Positions 16,516 through 24,704 of a DNA stretch of 64,000 nt are shown piece by piece. The DNA comes from Mesorhizobium sp. WSM4904. Lineage in GTDB: Bacteria > Pseudomonadota > Alphaproteobacteria > Rhizobiales > Rhizobiaceae. The notes below the pieces were generated by a model. It was not told where the DNA came from and ran no database searches. It was given only the letters and a program-made list of their open reading frames with translations. Both the position numbers and the translations under genes were made by a program. Location: assembly GCF_029674545.1 (NCBI RefSeq), contig NZ_CP121354.1:4783001-4847000 (forward strand), read 5' to 3'. Numbering within the stretch: the stretch's first letter is position 1; each line of letters starts with the position of its first letter.

Positions 16516-17778
16516 TTACTTGTTCGGCGCCTGGTCGATGATCGACTGCATCGTCTCTTGCGCGTTTGAAATCGCGCCGTCGACATCGTCGCCGAAGAAC
16601 ACCTCGTTGACCATCTGCGTCCACGGGCCGTTGGCGGAGTTGATCAGGTCGTTGAACACCACCGTGTAGGGCGTGCGGCCCTTGGCCATAGCCTCTGCAG
16701 CCACCTGGTAGCGCGGATCGAGGTCCTTCAGCGCGTCCTTGGCGATGTCGCCGCGCACCGGCAGGCTGCCGTATTTGGCGAGGATGGTCTGGCCTTCCAG
16801 CGAGTAGGCGAAGTCCAGGAACTCCTTCACCACGGCGATCTTCTTGGTGCCCTTGGTGACGACGAAATTGTCGCCGCCGGCAAAGGACGACCAGCCGCCG
16901 TCCTTGCCGGGCAGGAAAGTGATGCCGTAGTCGATATCGGGGTATTGCGTGTTCAGCGCGCCGATGGCGAAGGCGCCGGACGGCGAGATGCCGATCTTGC
17001 CGCCGGCGAAGGCGGCGAAGAAGTTGGCGCCGGTGTCGGTCTGCGCGCCTTCGGGCACCAGCCCCTTCTTCACCATCGAGCGGTAGAGGTCGATCGCGCC
17101 GCGCAGCTGCGGGCTGTCCAGCGTCGCCTTGGAGCCGTCCTCGGAGAGGATGTCGCCGCCCGAGGCCCAGATCAGCGGTGTGAAGGTGAAGATGTTGCAG
17201 CCGCCGCAATTGCCGGAGAAGTAGAAGCCCTTGATGTCGCCGCCGAGCGCGTTGACCTTCTCGGCGTCGGCCTCGATCTCGGCCCAGGTCTTCGGCCCTT
17301 TTTCCGGATCGAGCCCCGCCTGCTTGAACAGCTTCTTGTTCCAGATCAGCACCGAGGAATCGGCCGAGAACGGCAGGCCGTAGACGCGGCCCTTGTAGGT
17401 GCCGGTCTTCACATGCGCCGGCGAGAGACTGGAAAAATAGGGCAAGGATTTCGCCCAGTCGGTGATGTCCTCGAGCTGGCCGGCGGCGGCGAAGGACGGC
17501 GTGTAGATCAGGTCGAGCGACAGCGCGTCGGGCGCGGTGCCGCCGGCGGCGGCGGCGCCGTATTTCGGGATGATCTCGGCATTCGGAATGATGTCGAGCT
17601 TGATCTGGTCCTTATGCGCCTTGTTGAAGGCATCGACGATGCGCGGCATGAAGTTCGAGCCGTCGGCGCGCACCCAGATGTTGGCGGTCTCGGCGGACGC
17701 CGCCTGCAGGCCGCCGCCGATCACGGCCGCGGCCAAGGCCAGCCTGGCAATCAAGGTTTTCATCATTCTCCTCCTCAT
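16516..17778 (-). CDS. Sugar ABC transporter periplasmic binding protein
   Basis: A 420-residue extracellular solute-binding protein family 1 member. The signal peptide (MMKTLIARLALAAAVIGGGLQAASA-E) directs it to the periplasm. The mature sequence has the usual NIWVRADGSNFMPRIVDAFN opening and an ALSLDLIYTPSFAAAG ligand-cleft region. A Cys pair in NCGGCNIF probably forms a disulphide. ATG 17778 has GGAGGAG five bases upstream; ATG 17766 (MMKTL) is also possible. It captures the sugar ligand for the two permeases, presumably arabinofuranosyl oligosaccharides given the GH127 enzyme in the operon. It follows the LacI regulator by 50 bp on the same strand. Confidence 0.92.
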   Translation of the reverse strand: MRRRMMKTLIARLALAAAVIGGGLQAASAETANIWVRADGSNFMPRIVDAFNKAHKDQIKLDIIPNAEIIPKYGAAAAGGTAPDALSLDLIYTPSFAAAGQLEDITDWAKSLPYFSSLSPAHVKTGTYKGRVYGLPFSADSSVLIWNKKLFKQAGLDPEKGPKTWAEIEADAEKVNALGGDIKGFYFSGNCGGCNIFTFTPLIWASGGDILSEDGSKATLDSPQLRGAIDLYRSMVKKGLVPEGAQTDTGANFFAAFAGGKIGISPSGAFAIGALNTQYPDIDYGITFLPGKDGGWSSFAGGDNFVVTKGTKKIAVVKEFLDFAYSLEGQTILAKYGSLPVRGDIAKDALKDLDPRYQVAAEAMAKGRTPYTVVFNDLINSANGPWTQMVNEVFFGDDVDGAISNAQETMQSIIDQAPNK

Positions 17779-17828
17779 GGTTCTCCTCCCGGTTTGGCCG
17801 TTGCGCGACGGCCGTTTCGTTCGATGCC

Positions 17829-18881
17829 TCAGCCGCCCGGCGGACGGCCGCATGACTGACGCACCACCAGCCGGCACGGCAGTTTCCTGATGCCCGGCGC
17901 GGCCGGCTGGCCGCCCACGAGCGAAAGCAAGGCGAGCCCGGCCTCGCGGCCGAGCGTCGAAAGGTTCATGTCGACCGAGGTGAGCGGCGGGCGCGTCGCC
18001 TCGGCCACGATCTCCCAATTGTCGAAGCCGATGACGCCGACATCCTCGGGCACGCCGATGCCGCGTTCGCGCAGCGCGTCGATGACGCCGCGGGCGATCT
18101 GATCGTTGCCGCAGAAGACGGCGTCCGGCCAGCCTTCCCTGCCCACCTTGGCGAAGAGTTTTGCGACCGCCTCATGCCCCCAGCCTTCCGACCAGGCGCC
18201 CAGCAGCGGCTCGGCTGTGGGCAGGCCGTGCTCCTCGAGCACGTCCCGGTAAGCCTCGGCCCGTGCGTGCACCACCGCGAAGCTGGCCGGGCCGCTGACA
18301 TGGGCGATGCGGCGGCGCCCGAGCCGCAAAAAGTGCTCGACCGCCAGCCGCGCGCCGCCGGCATCGTCGGAGACGAGGCCGACCGCGCCGGGATCGGGCT
18401 GGGTGAAGGCGTAGACCACCGGCACGCGCAGGTTGGAGAGGTCGACAGGCAGATGGCGGTCGATGCGTTTTCCCGTGGCGATGATGCCGTCGACGCGCTT
18501 GTCGAGCATGGCCTCGACATGCAGCTGGCCGAGCCGCGTGTCGTCCTCGACATTGCACAGGAACACCGAGACGCCATTGTCGACCAGCGCATCCGAAACG
18601 CCGGCCATCAGCGGCAGCGAGAAGCGGCCATAGGTATCGTTGGTGAGCAGGCCGACGGTGAAACTGCGCTTGCGCAAGAGACTCTGCGCCAGGCTGTTCG
18701 GCCGGAAGCCGAGATGCCTGGCCGTCTCGCGGATGCGCTCGCGCGTCTCCGCCGTCATCCGCCCCTGCCCGTTCAGCGCCTTCGAGGCCGTCGCCACGCT
18801 GACGCCGGCCGCCGCCGCCACCTCGCGAAGGGTAACCGGGGTCTTGGCGGAAACTGGCGCTGGCTCGGCGTCGGAAGGCAT
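17829..18881 (-). CDS. LacI family transcriptional regulator
   Basis: A 350-residue repressor. The N-terminal helix-turn-helix with hinge (TLREVAAAAGVSVATASKALNG ending at about residue 75) and a periplasmic-binding-protein-like effector domain (FTVGLLTNDTYGRFSLPLMAG, then VGVIGFDNWEIV) are complete. It is the first gene of the GH127/ABC operon, so it likely controls its own transcription and that of the downstream genes in response to the imported sugar. Two matching palindromes upstream (18905 and 18972) are the probable operators. Confidence 0.93.
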   Translation of the reverse strand: MPSDAEPAPVSAKTPVTLREVAAAAGVSVATASKALNGQGRMTAETRERIRETARHLGFRPNSLAQSLLRKRSFTVGLLTNDTYGRFSLPLMAGVSDALVDNGVSVFLCNVEDDTRLGQLHVEAMLDKRVDGIIATGKRIDRHLPVDLSNLRVPVVYAFTQPDPGAVGLVSDDAGGARLAVEHFLRLGRRRIAHVSGPASFAVVHARAEAYRDVLEEHGLPTAEPLLGAWSEGWGHEAVAKLFAKVGREGWPDAVFCGNDQIARGVIDALRERGIGVPEDVGVIGFDNWEIVAEATRPPLTSVDMNLSTLGREAGLALLSLVGGQPAAPGIRKLPCRLVVRQSCGRPPGG

Positions 18882-18904
18882 GGGCGCGGCGAATTCCCTT
18901 AGCT

Positions 18905-18920
18905 GAGAAAAGGTTTTCTC
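18905..18920. promoter_or_regulatory. LacI-type operator 1
   Basis: GAGAAAAGGTTTTCTC has 7-bp arms around a GG centre and lies 24 bp upstream of the LacI start codon. The size and symmetry fit a LacI-family operator. Confidence 0.7.
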
Positions 18921-18971
18921 TTACCGCCCTGCGCGGTGATGACGGGTGAGGTCAGCACGTGACGGCGATTT

Positions 18972-18987
18972 GGGAAAAGGTTTTCTC
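18972..18987. promoter_or_regulatory. LacI-type operator 2
   Basis: GGGAAAAGGTTTTCTC repeats operator 1 with one base changed. The centres are 67 bp apart, a spacing compatible with cooperative binding or a short repression loop. Confidence 0.65.
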
Positions 18988-19113
18988 AGACGGCAGACTA
19001 GGGGAAGGGGGCGGGGTTGGCAAGGGGGATGAAGAGCAGGCGGCGCTTGTTCCTCAACGATTGCCTTGCGCCAGGGCAAATCGAGAGCGGACGTCCGGTT
19101 CAAGCGCCAACGA

Positions 19114-19455
19114 TCAACGCGAAATGACTCTCTCATATTTGCCGGCGAACGTTACCTTGACCCCGTATACGCCAACGGCATTGCGCTCTGACACCTCAAT
19201 GACGTCGCCGTCAAACGTGAGCGTTATGAGATGGTCAACGTCGTAAGATTCTGAGTGGAGAATGCGGTTGCCATCCAAATCCGCATCAAAGTCCAATGTG
19301 CCGATGTTAGGCCCGCTGGCCCGCTTTTCACCCCAATACGCCAAACCGCTGACATGATAACGGGTTGGCGTCTCGCCCGACGCCTCAATCCATAGCTCGG
19401 ATCGGTCTGCCGAGCCCACCCTCTTGTAGTACCCTGCTATGTTCATAGAATCCAC
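19114..19455 (-). CDS. Hypothetical protein
   Basis: A 113-residue (GTG 19455) or 110-residue (ATG 19446) protein I do not recognise. It appears beta-rich and cytosolic or peripheral, with repeated aromatic/charged strands (YYKRVGSADRSELWIEA, LITLTFDGDVIEVSE) and no signal peptide or membrane helix. The sequence composition is protein-like rather than a shadow frame, and no competing frame is open. It is divergent from the membrane-protein gene at 19602 and marks the left edge of an AT-richer accessory segment. Confidence 0.6.
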   Translation of the reverse strand: MDSMNIAGYYKRVGSADRSELWIEASGETPTRYHVSGLAYWGEKRASGPNIGTLDFDADLDGNRILHSESYDVDHLITLTFDGDVIEVSERNAVGVYGVKVTFAGKYERVISR

Positions 19456-19601
19456 GGCGATACCTGCTCATGCTTGGCTGGTCAGGTTCAGCTCCCCAAA
19501 GCATGGAATGTCATCGCTTTGGTTTCTGCCCCCGCAGACATTTTCGTGTCCAGCGTTTGCATATATCCTGTCACCTACCACCATTGTCGGACAACTCTAG
19601 T

Positions 19602-20231
19602 ATGGGATTAATCACACTTCAGCAGGCCATCAACTGGCTCCTCGGAGCCGTGATTGGAGGAGCGATAGCCTTTGCGTGGCAAAGGCGCGGATGGGTGTTC
19701 CAACAAAGCCTCAAGCGCGGCACTGACAAGTATGAGGCGCAGGTCAGCGTCACTCGCGAAGCTTTCTCCCTTGTCGACAAGCGCATATTCGCATCTCGTC
19801 TTTATCTAGATACCCTCATTGAAAATGACAAAGACAACGTTGCAGCAGAGCGTGAACGTTACCGAAAAGTAGTCGAAGAATGGAACGAAAAGATTTCTGG
19901 CCTCGTAATATTAATTAGAGTCCGCTTCGATTTTCAATCCTCTGTTAGGTTCGAGCGGTACTTTCTTCCGGCCTTTGCTGAAATTGATCGAAAGCTAAGA
20001 CAAAAAAGGCTAACGATAGCGAAGAGCGGCCACGAGCAAGCACTAATTACAAACGGAATCAGGGAAGATTTATCATTAGTAAATTTGACTGCCAGGGAAA
20101 TTATGGCAGATATGCTGAAGATTACATCAGACACTCTAAATATTATCGACGACGAACCTAAAATATCCATAAAAAATAGGAGTCAGCTAACACATTTTTA
20201 TCTGCTCAAATCTCTTTTCAAATTGAGGTAG
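19602..20231 (+). CDS. Hypothetical single-pass membrane protein with coiled helices
   Basis: A 209-residue product starting at ATG 19602 (MGLITLQQ). One transmembrane helix lies near the N-terminus (INWLLGAVIGGAIAFAW), followed by a long charged helical cytoplasmic part with coiled-coil character (ERERYRKVVEEWNEKISG; REDLSLVNLTAREIMADMLK). I do not recognise the family. The base composition is markedly AT-rich compared with the surrounding genome (many AAA, ATA and TTA codons), which points to horizontal acquisition. Its last 45 bases overlap, tail to tail, the 3' end of the transglycosylase gene on the other strand. An upstream in-frame start (19470) adds a Cys/His-rich tail unlikely to be translated. 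Confidence 0.62.
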   Translation: MGLITLQQAINWLLGAVIGGAIAFAWQRRGWVFQQSLKRGTDKYEAQVSVTREAFSLVDKRIFASRLYLDTLIENDKDNVAAERERYRKVVEEWNEKISGLVILIRVRFDFQSSVRFERYFLPAFAEIDRKLRQKRLTIAKSGHEQALITNGIREDLSLVNLTAREIMADMLKITSDTLNIIDDEPKISIKNRSQLTHFYLLKSLFKLR

Positions 20232-21017
20232 CAGACGGATAGCATAATTAGATCTTCTTTCTACCTTTGCCCTCCAAACTGGATTTTCGTGGAGCGGCTT
20301 GGGATACACCAACATGGAAGCCAGGACGGCGGCCTCCTTGGGCGAGAGTTCGTAGACCGCCTTGTCGTACATGACCTCTGACGCGCGGTGTCGACCAATT
20401 AGTCCGCTGCCGAAGAAAGCAATATCCAGATAGGACCGAAGCAGAGCTATTTTATTGAAATGAAAATTGGCCAGCAGCGCCAGAAGACCTTCTCGAAACT
20501 TGCGGTACATTGTAAGCTCTCGCCGACTATTTACCGTGCGAATGAATTGCATCTCGATGGTCGAAGCTCCCCCATGTTGACAAAAAGTTGCGGCCTTCCA
20601 TACTTCACGAACTATTGATCGACAGTCAATTCCATAATGATTAAAGTATCTACGGTCCTCTAAGATTATGGTCATCTTCTCAAGATTGTCGAGAGGGGTG
20701 AATATATCATATCCCTGATATCGTTCATATAGTGCGTCTATTTCCTGATTCATATGAATCAGCTTATTTTTCAGGGACGGTATAGACTTAGCCTCTGTGC
20801 GCACTCGCCTGGGTCCTGCCGTAAGTCCATCGGATCTCGTCAAACTGATAGTGCTCAAATTAACATATCGTACAAGGAATACGATAGAAGAAAGCCTGGT
20901 TGCCGCGTTGTTTAAGTCGAATTCCGCGTTTCCAATCTGAGTGCTATAAGGTGGAACTACGATTCTCTTCAGCCGGGACGCAGACGCATGGGCCGCCTGT
21001 TTATGCCTAACCGCCAA
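20187..21017 (-). CDS. Stand-alone GT51 peptidoglycan transglycosylase domain protein
   Basis: This encodes a glycosyltransferase family 51 domain without a penicillin-binding transpeptidase domain. Recognisable GT51 motifs are EDRRYFNHYGID (motif 1, catalytic Glu), GASTIEMQFIRT (motif 2), RKFRE (motif 3, second Glu), KIALLRSYLDIAFFG (motif 4) and LSPKEAAVLASM (motif 5). GT51 enzymes polymerise lipid II into glycan strands at the membrane. The 276-residue frame opens with a TTG at 21017; ATG 20753 (MNQEID) would still keep all motifs. A clear membrane anchor is not visible, unlike in housekeeping MtgA. It is AT-rich and in an accessory segment, so it may not be a cell-wall housekeeping enzyme. 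Family firm, start and role uncertain. Confidence 0.75.
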   Translation of the reverse strand: MAVRHKQAAHASASRLKRIVVPPYSTQIGNAEFDLNNAATRLSSIVFLVRYVNLSTISLTRSDGLTAGPRRVRTEAKSIPSLKNKLIHMNQEIDALYERYQGYDIFTPLDNLEKMTIILEDRRYFNHYGIDCRSIVREVWKAATFCQHGGASTIEMQFIRTVNSRRELTMYRKFREGLLALLANFHFNKIALLRSYLDIAFFGSGLIGRHRASEVMYDKAVYELSPKEAAVLASMLVYPKPLHENPVWRAKVERRSNYAIRLLPQFEKRFEQIKMC

Positions 21018-21110
21018 GGCGATGAGAGTGATGGTAGCGGAGACGAGTAGTTAGTGCTCGTGAACGAATGAGTCGGAACGGCGAGCATCAACCGAATTCA
21101 GCTGGCCACC

Positions 21111-21998
21111 TTACTGCTTAAAACAATGCTCCCGATGCCATTGCAAGAACCGGGGATGCGGGCGTTCGGACGGTCGGCGAGGCGGAAGCGCGCAGCGCGA
21201 TCTGTTTATGAACCCCTGAACGCTGTCGAGGTCGTTGACCTGCCGTGAGACCAGGATTTCCAGATCGTCGGACAGGCTGATCAATCCGCGATCGAACATC
21301 CAATGCGCTGTACCGGAAAGCGCGATCCCATTGTTGATGATATCGGGTCCGTTCGCTTCAACCGGTCGAATATGCGCGGCCGAAACCTCGGCTCGGCCGC
21401 CGCCGTTGATCAACTTCAGCCCCGTGATCGCGCATCGCTCGTCATAGGCTCGCAAGACGATGCGGCGGAAGATGCGGTCCCGCACAATTCGCGATCCGAA
21501 ATAACTCACACGGTCGCGGGCCTGCTCGAACTCGAATGGTGCCTGCTCTTCCTGAAAGCCGTTTTCGTCAACGCGCGGTAGCACCACCTCATTCGCATCG
21601 AAGGCCAGGTCGAGGATGCGGTTGAAGTCGGCTGGACTAAGCGGACGGACAGCGGATTGGGCGCGGCCCGAAATCTTTCCCTCCTCATTGAGCAAGGCTT
21701 GCTCAACCAGACCATGGGGTCCGTTGAATGGGACGGGATTAACGAAAGGCAGGTATGTACCAGGCTCAATGAGAGCGAGGTACATGTCCGGCGTCACAGG
21801 ATCGGGAACCACTTGTTGAACCTTGGCCATCGCGTAATAGCCACGTGCGTCCTTCACCTTGCTGGGTTCGTAGTAAATGATCGAGTCGCCGACGCACGCT
21901 TCGACACGACGCAGATACGTGCTAGGAAACTGATATTGCTCTTCAGGACGGTCGTTGTATCGCGAATCCCAGCGGTGAATGAAAACCCCAAATGCCAT
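21111..21998 (-). CDS. HNH endonuclease with N-terminal PUA-like domain
   Basis: A 295-residue nuclease. The C-terminal HNH_2-type domain has CAITGLKL, the His of SAAHIRPVE, NNGIALSGTAHWMFDRGLIS (Asn and second His) at about residues 190-250. The N-terminal 120 residues (FGVFIHRWDSRYND, YQFPSTYLRRV, YAMAKVQQVVPDP) look like a PUA/ASCH-type base- or modification-recognition fold. This reader-plus-HNH layout resembles modification-dependent or stand-alone restriction endonucleases. No methyltransferase of the DNA type lies next to it. It sits at the right edge of the accessory segment and is transcribed in the same direction as the GT51 gene. Confidence 0.78.
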   Translation of the reverse strand: MAFGVFIHRWDSRYNDRPEEQYQFPSTYLRRVEACVGDSIIYYEPSKVKDARGYYAMAKVQQVVPDPVTPDMYLALIEPGTYLPFVNPVPFNGPHGLVEQALLNEEGKISGRAQSAVRPLSPADFNRILDLAFDANEVVLPRVDENGFQEEQAPFEFEQARDRVSYFGSRIVRDRIFRRIVLRAYDERCAITGLKLINGGGRAEVSAAHIRPVEANGPDIINNGIALSGTAHWMFDRGLISLSDDLEILVSRQVNDLDSVQGFINRSRCALPPRRPSERPHPRFLQWHREHCFKQ

Positions 21999-22101
21999 GA
22001 TCTTCCGCGATGCGTTGCTTGGAAGTACGTCCGAGCCGATACAGCCCGATATTCGGAGCTTAGTCTAGCTGCTAGCAGAAGCTTTCCCCCAGCCGGCTGA
22101 C

Positions 22102-22749
22102 CTACCGCCTCCTGAAAAACCCCGACAAAATATTCGGCCCCGCCTCCCCTGGCCGCAGCCTGATCCCGTCCTCGAATGAGTTCAGCGTCACGCACTCGAA
22201 TCCGTTGTGCGCGAGCAGCGCCACCAGCGAGTCGCGGTCGAAGTGGTGCAGGTGTTCGTTGGGGAGGCGCATGCGCCAGGTGCGGAACCAGGCGTCGCCG
22301 TCGGCGCCGAGCTCGCGCCAGCGGCAATAAGGGACGGCGACGGCGAGGTGCCGGGTCTTGAGGCGAGCCAGGAAACCGAGATCCGGGATGTGCTCGAGCA
22401 CATCGAACATGGCGACGAGGTCCCACGAGCCTGCGAGTGCCTCCTCCCAATCGACAAAGCGGACGCCTGCGGGCAGCGGAAACTCGGCGATGTCGTAGCC
22501 GGCGCAGTCGGCGACGCCGGTTATCCTGGCGGCTTCGATGAAGGTGCCGGTGCCGTATCCGATCTCCAGCACGGAACGAGGAATCTCGCCGGCGATGCCC
22601 AGCACCCAGCCAAGCCACTGATAGCCGAGCTTGATGGTGCGGTCGCTCAGGTCCTCGTAATAGGAAATGTACTTCTTGTCGTACTTGATCGGCGTGAAGT
22701 CGATCTGGTGGATCACGCCAAACCGGTCCACCTCGTAGTTGTCCAGCAT
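22102..22749 (-). CDS. Class I SAM-dependent methyltransferase
   Basis: A 215-residue methyltransferase of the type-23 style: motif I is SVLEIGYGTGTFIEAA, the acidic position is in CAGYDIAEF, and motif II is DLVAMFDVLEHIPD. The C-terminal half has LPNEHLHHFDRDSL, frequent in methyltransferases of surface glycans or lipids. ATG 22749 (MLDNYEV) with AGGG upstream is preferred to 22776. The gene is GC-rich like the genome core and so is probably outside the acquired segment. The substrate is unknown. Confidence 0.8.
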   Translation of the reverse strand: MLDNYEVDRFGVIHQIDFTPIKYDKKYISYYEDLSDRTIKLGYQWLGWVLGIAGEIPRSVLEIGYGTGTFIEAARITGVADCAGYDIAEFPLPAGVRFVDWEEALAGSWDLVAMFDVLEHIPDLGFLARLKTRHLAVAVPYCRWRELGADGDAWFRTWRMRLPNEHLHHFDRDSLVALLAHNGFECVTLNSFEDGIRLRPGEAGPNILSGFFRRR

Positions 22750-23315
22750 CGCCCTGCCGCCCTCCGGAGCCCGCATTGTTACATGGCGGAGCTAAACGCA
22801 GCGTAACCGGCGGGTCTCCGGCAAGGGCCGGTCTAAAGCGCGTCGCGATCTTTCAGATTCGCTCCATGCGCTTTAGGTTTTTGATTTTACGCATGTCTCC
22901 CGAACCGGTTCCCACTTTCGGGAGACATGCGTTAGCCCCTGAACGGATGAGGCCACCAGCACATAGCCTTAATTGAGCGACCACCGATGCGGTTGTAGAT
23001 TCACCAGCACGGGGCAACCCGCACGGGCCGGCGAACATGCTTCACCCGGCCGTTCCAGCACCCGTCGCCGACTGCGGATGTACCAGCGGCGACGGGAGCT
23101 ACCCTTCCAGCAAATGCGCTGCGGCTTCTAGATGACGGGGCGGTTGCGGACGGAGGCGGCGACCGATCGGCAGGCCGACCTGACCATTTCTGGGTGCATC
23201 GCCCGGATCTGCCTGTTTTTACGCCAGTTTGCCCACCGGTGTGGCATTTCTGCCACCACTCATTTCGACAACCCCTGCTAGAAACGCGCCGGGTTCTTAA
23301 ACGGGGTTTGGGCTA
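22750..23315. other. Intergenic region without gene
   Basis: About 560 bp between the methyltransferase and the outer membrane protein. It holds one large palindrome (22889-22932), a second partial dyad GCGCTTTAG near 22868, and a small hairpin GTGGCATTTCTGCCAC near 23242. The last 60 bp must contain the promoter of the porin-like gene, but I could not assign -35/-10 boxes confidently. Confidence 0.6.
22889..22932. repeat. Large intergenic palindrome (16-bp perfect arms)
   Basis: ACGCATGTCTCCCGAA (22889-22904) pairs perfectly with 22917-22932 around a 12-base loop. It shares the GCATGTC outer arm with the palindromes at 40889 and 55755. It is a rhizobial-type intergenic repeat and could fold as a strong RNA hairpin. 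Confidence 0.75.
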
Positions 23316-24593
23316 ATGCTTACGCGCTTTTCAGCGAAATCTATCTTTTTGTCTGCCGTTTCGGCGGTCGCTTTGATGTCCGCCGCTCAGGCGGCCGATG
23401 TCGTGCAGGAGCAGGCGGCGCCGGGCTTCAACTGGAGCGGCCTCTATGTCGGCTTCGGCGTCGGCACCGGTGCCACCGTGCACCAGCTCAGCGTCCCGGG
23501 CCTGAGCTTCAACGGCATCGGCGGCAATGGCGTGTTCGGCGAGCTGACCGCCGGCTACGACCATATGGTCAGCGAGCGCGTCCTGCTCGGCGGCTTCATC
23601 GATGCGACCTACGGCAATATCGGGCCTTCGCTCAGCGCATCGGGCCTTGCCAGCGCCGACCTCCAGAACGTTTACGGCTTCGATGTCGGCGTGCGTGCCG
23701 GCTATCTGCTCAACCCGAACACGCTCGGCTATGTGCTCGGCGGCTACAGCTGGCAGCATTTCAAGCTCGACGGCGACCTCGGCGGCGGTGGATTCGACTT
23801 CACCCAGAACCGCGGCGGCTATGTGCTCGGCGTCGGCATGGAAACCGTGCTGAGCGGCAACTGGACGCTGAAGACCGAGTACCGCTATGCCGATTACGGC
23901 GACAAGTCGGTGCTCGATCTGGGCGGCGGCGCCGCGCTGAACATCGAGCCGTCCACGCACACCTTCCATATCGGCGCCAACTATCGCTTCGGCGCCCAGA
24001 ACGGCGGCGGCGCTTCGTTTGCCGCTCCGAGCTACAACTGGACGGGCTTCTATGCCGGCGGCGCGCTCGGCGCGGGCACCCAGGTGCACGACCTGTCGCT
24101 GGCCGGAGCCGCGGAATTGGACGGCATTGGCGGCGAAGGCGTGTTTGGCGAGGCAAGCGTCGGCTACGACCAGGACTTCGGCGCCTGGGTGGCGGGCCTG
24201 CAGTTCGATGCCCGGTATTCGGGCATCCGCTCCAAGCTCGACATTGCCGGGGTCTCGATCAAGGGCGATGCCGATTATGGCTTCGATGCGCTGGCGCGTG
24301 TCGGCGCCAAGGTCAACGAATCGACTTTGGCCTATGTCATCGGCGGCTATAGCTGGCAGCACTTCAAGCTGCATGCCTCCGCAGGCGGCGCCAGCGCCGA
24401 CATCTATGATTGGGGCTCCAGCGGCTTCTCGGTCGGCGGTGGTCTGGAAACGGCCGTTTCCAACAACATGACGGTCGGCCTCGAATATCGCTATTCCCAG
24501 TACGAGAAGGAAGATTTCGGTTCCGGCGGCTTCCTCGAGGATACTCCTCGGATCCAGACGGTGCGCCTCGGCGCCAAGTACAAGTTCAACTAA
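23316..24593 (+). CDS. Outer membrane protein with two tandem beta-barrel domains
   Basis: A 425-residue protein with signal peptide (ending AAQAA-DV, about residue 27) and two homologous Omp25/Omp31-like eight-strand barrels. Domain 1 (about 37-220) opens FNWSGLYVGFGVG and domain 2 (about 233-425) opens YNWTGFYAGGALG. Shared internal blocks include NGIGGNGVFGE/DGIGGEGVFGE and the exactly repeated GGYSWQHFKL. The C-terminus ends in the aromatic/hydrophobic pattern VRLGAKYKFN expected for BAM recognition (terminal Asn rather than Phe). Single-barrel relatives are about 200-230 residues, so this is an internal duplication. A strong terminator follows at 24617, so the gene is probably monocistronic. 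Confidence 0.88.
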   Translation: MLTRFSAKSIFLSAVSAVALMSAAQAADVVQEQAAPGFNWSGLYVGFGVGTGATVHQLSVPGLSFNGIGGNGVFGELTAGYDHMVSERVLLGGFIDATYGNIGPSLSASGLASADLQNVYGFDVGVRAGYLLNPNTLGYVLGGYSWQHFKLDGDLGGGGFDFTQNRGGYVLGVGMETVLSGNWTLKTEYRYADYGDKSVLDLGGGAALNIEPSTHTFHIGANYRFGAQNGGGASFAAPSYNWTGFYAGGALGAGTQVHDLSLAGAAELDGIGGEGVFGEASVGYDQDFGAWVAGLQFDARYSGIRSKLDIAGVSIKGDADYGFDALARVGAKVNESTLAYVIGGYSWQHFKLHASAGGASADIYDWGSSGFSVGGGLETAVSNNMTVGLEYRYSQYEKEDFGSGGFLEDTPRIQTVRLGAKYKFN

Positions 24594-24616
24594 GCAAGGC
24601 CCTCCAGCCAAATGCG

Positions 24617-24645
24617 AAAGCCCGCCACCCGGCGGGCTTTTTGTT
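24617..24645 (+). terminator. Rho-independent terminator
   Basis: AAAGCCCGCC, loop ACCC, GGCGGGCTTT then TTG: a 10-bp stem with U-tract, 24 bp after the outer membrane protein stop codon. Confidence 0.88.
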
Positions 24646-24704
24646 TGTCGGAAACGCGCCGGCCTGCGCGTCCTATGGTGCGACCCTGACCAGTGGAGAG
24701 CACC

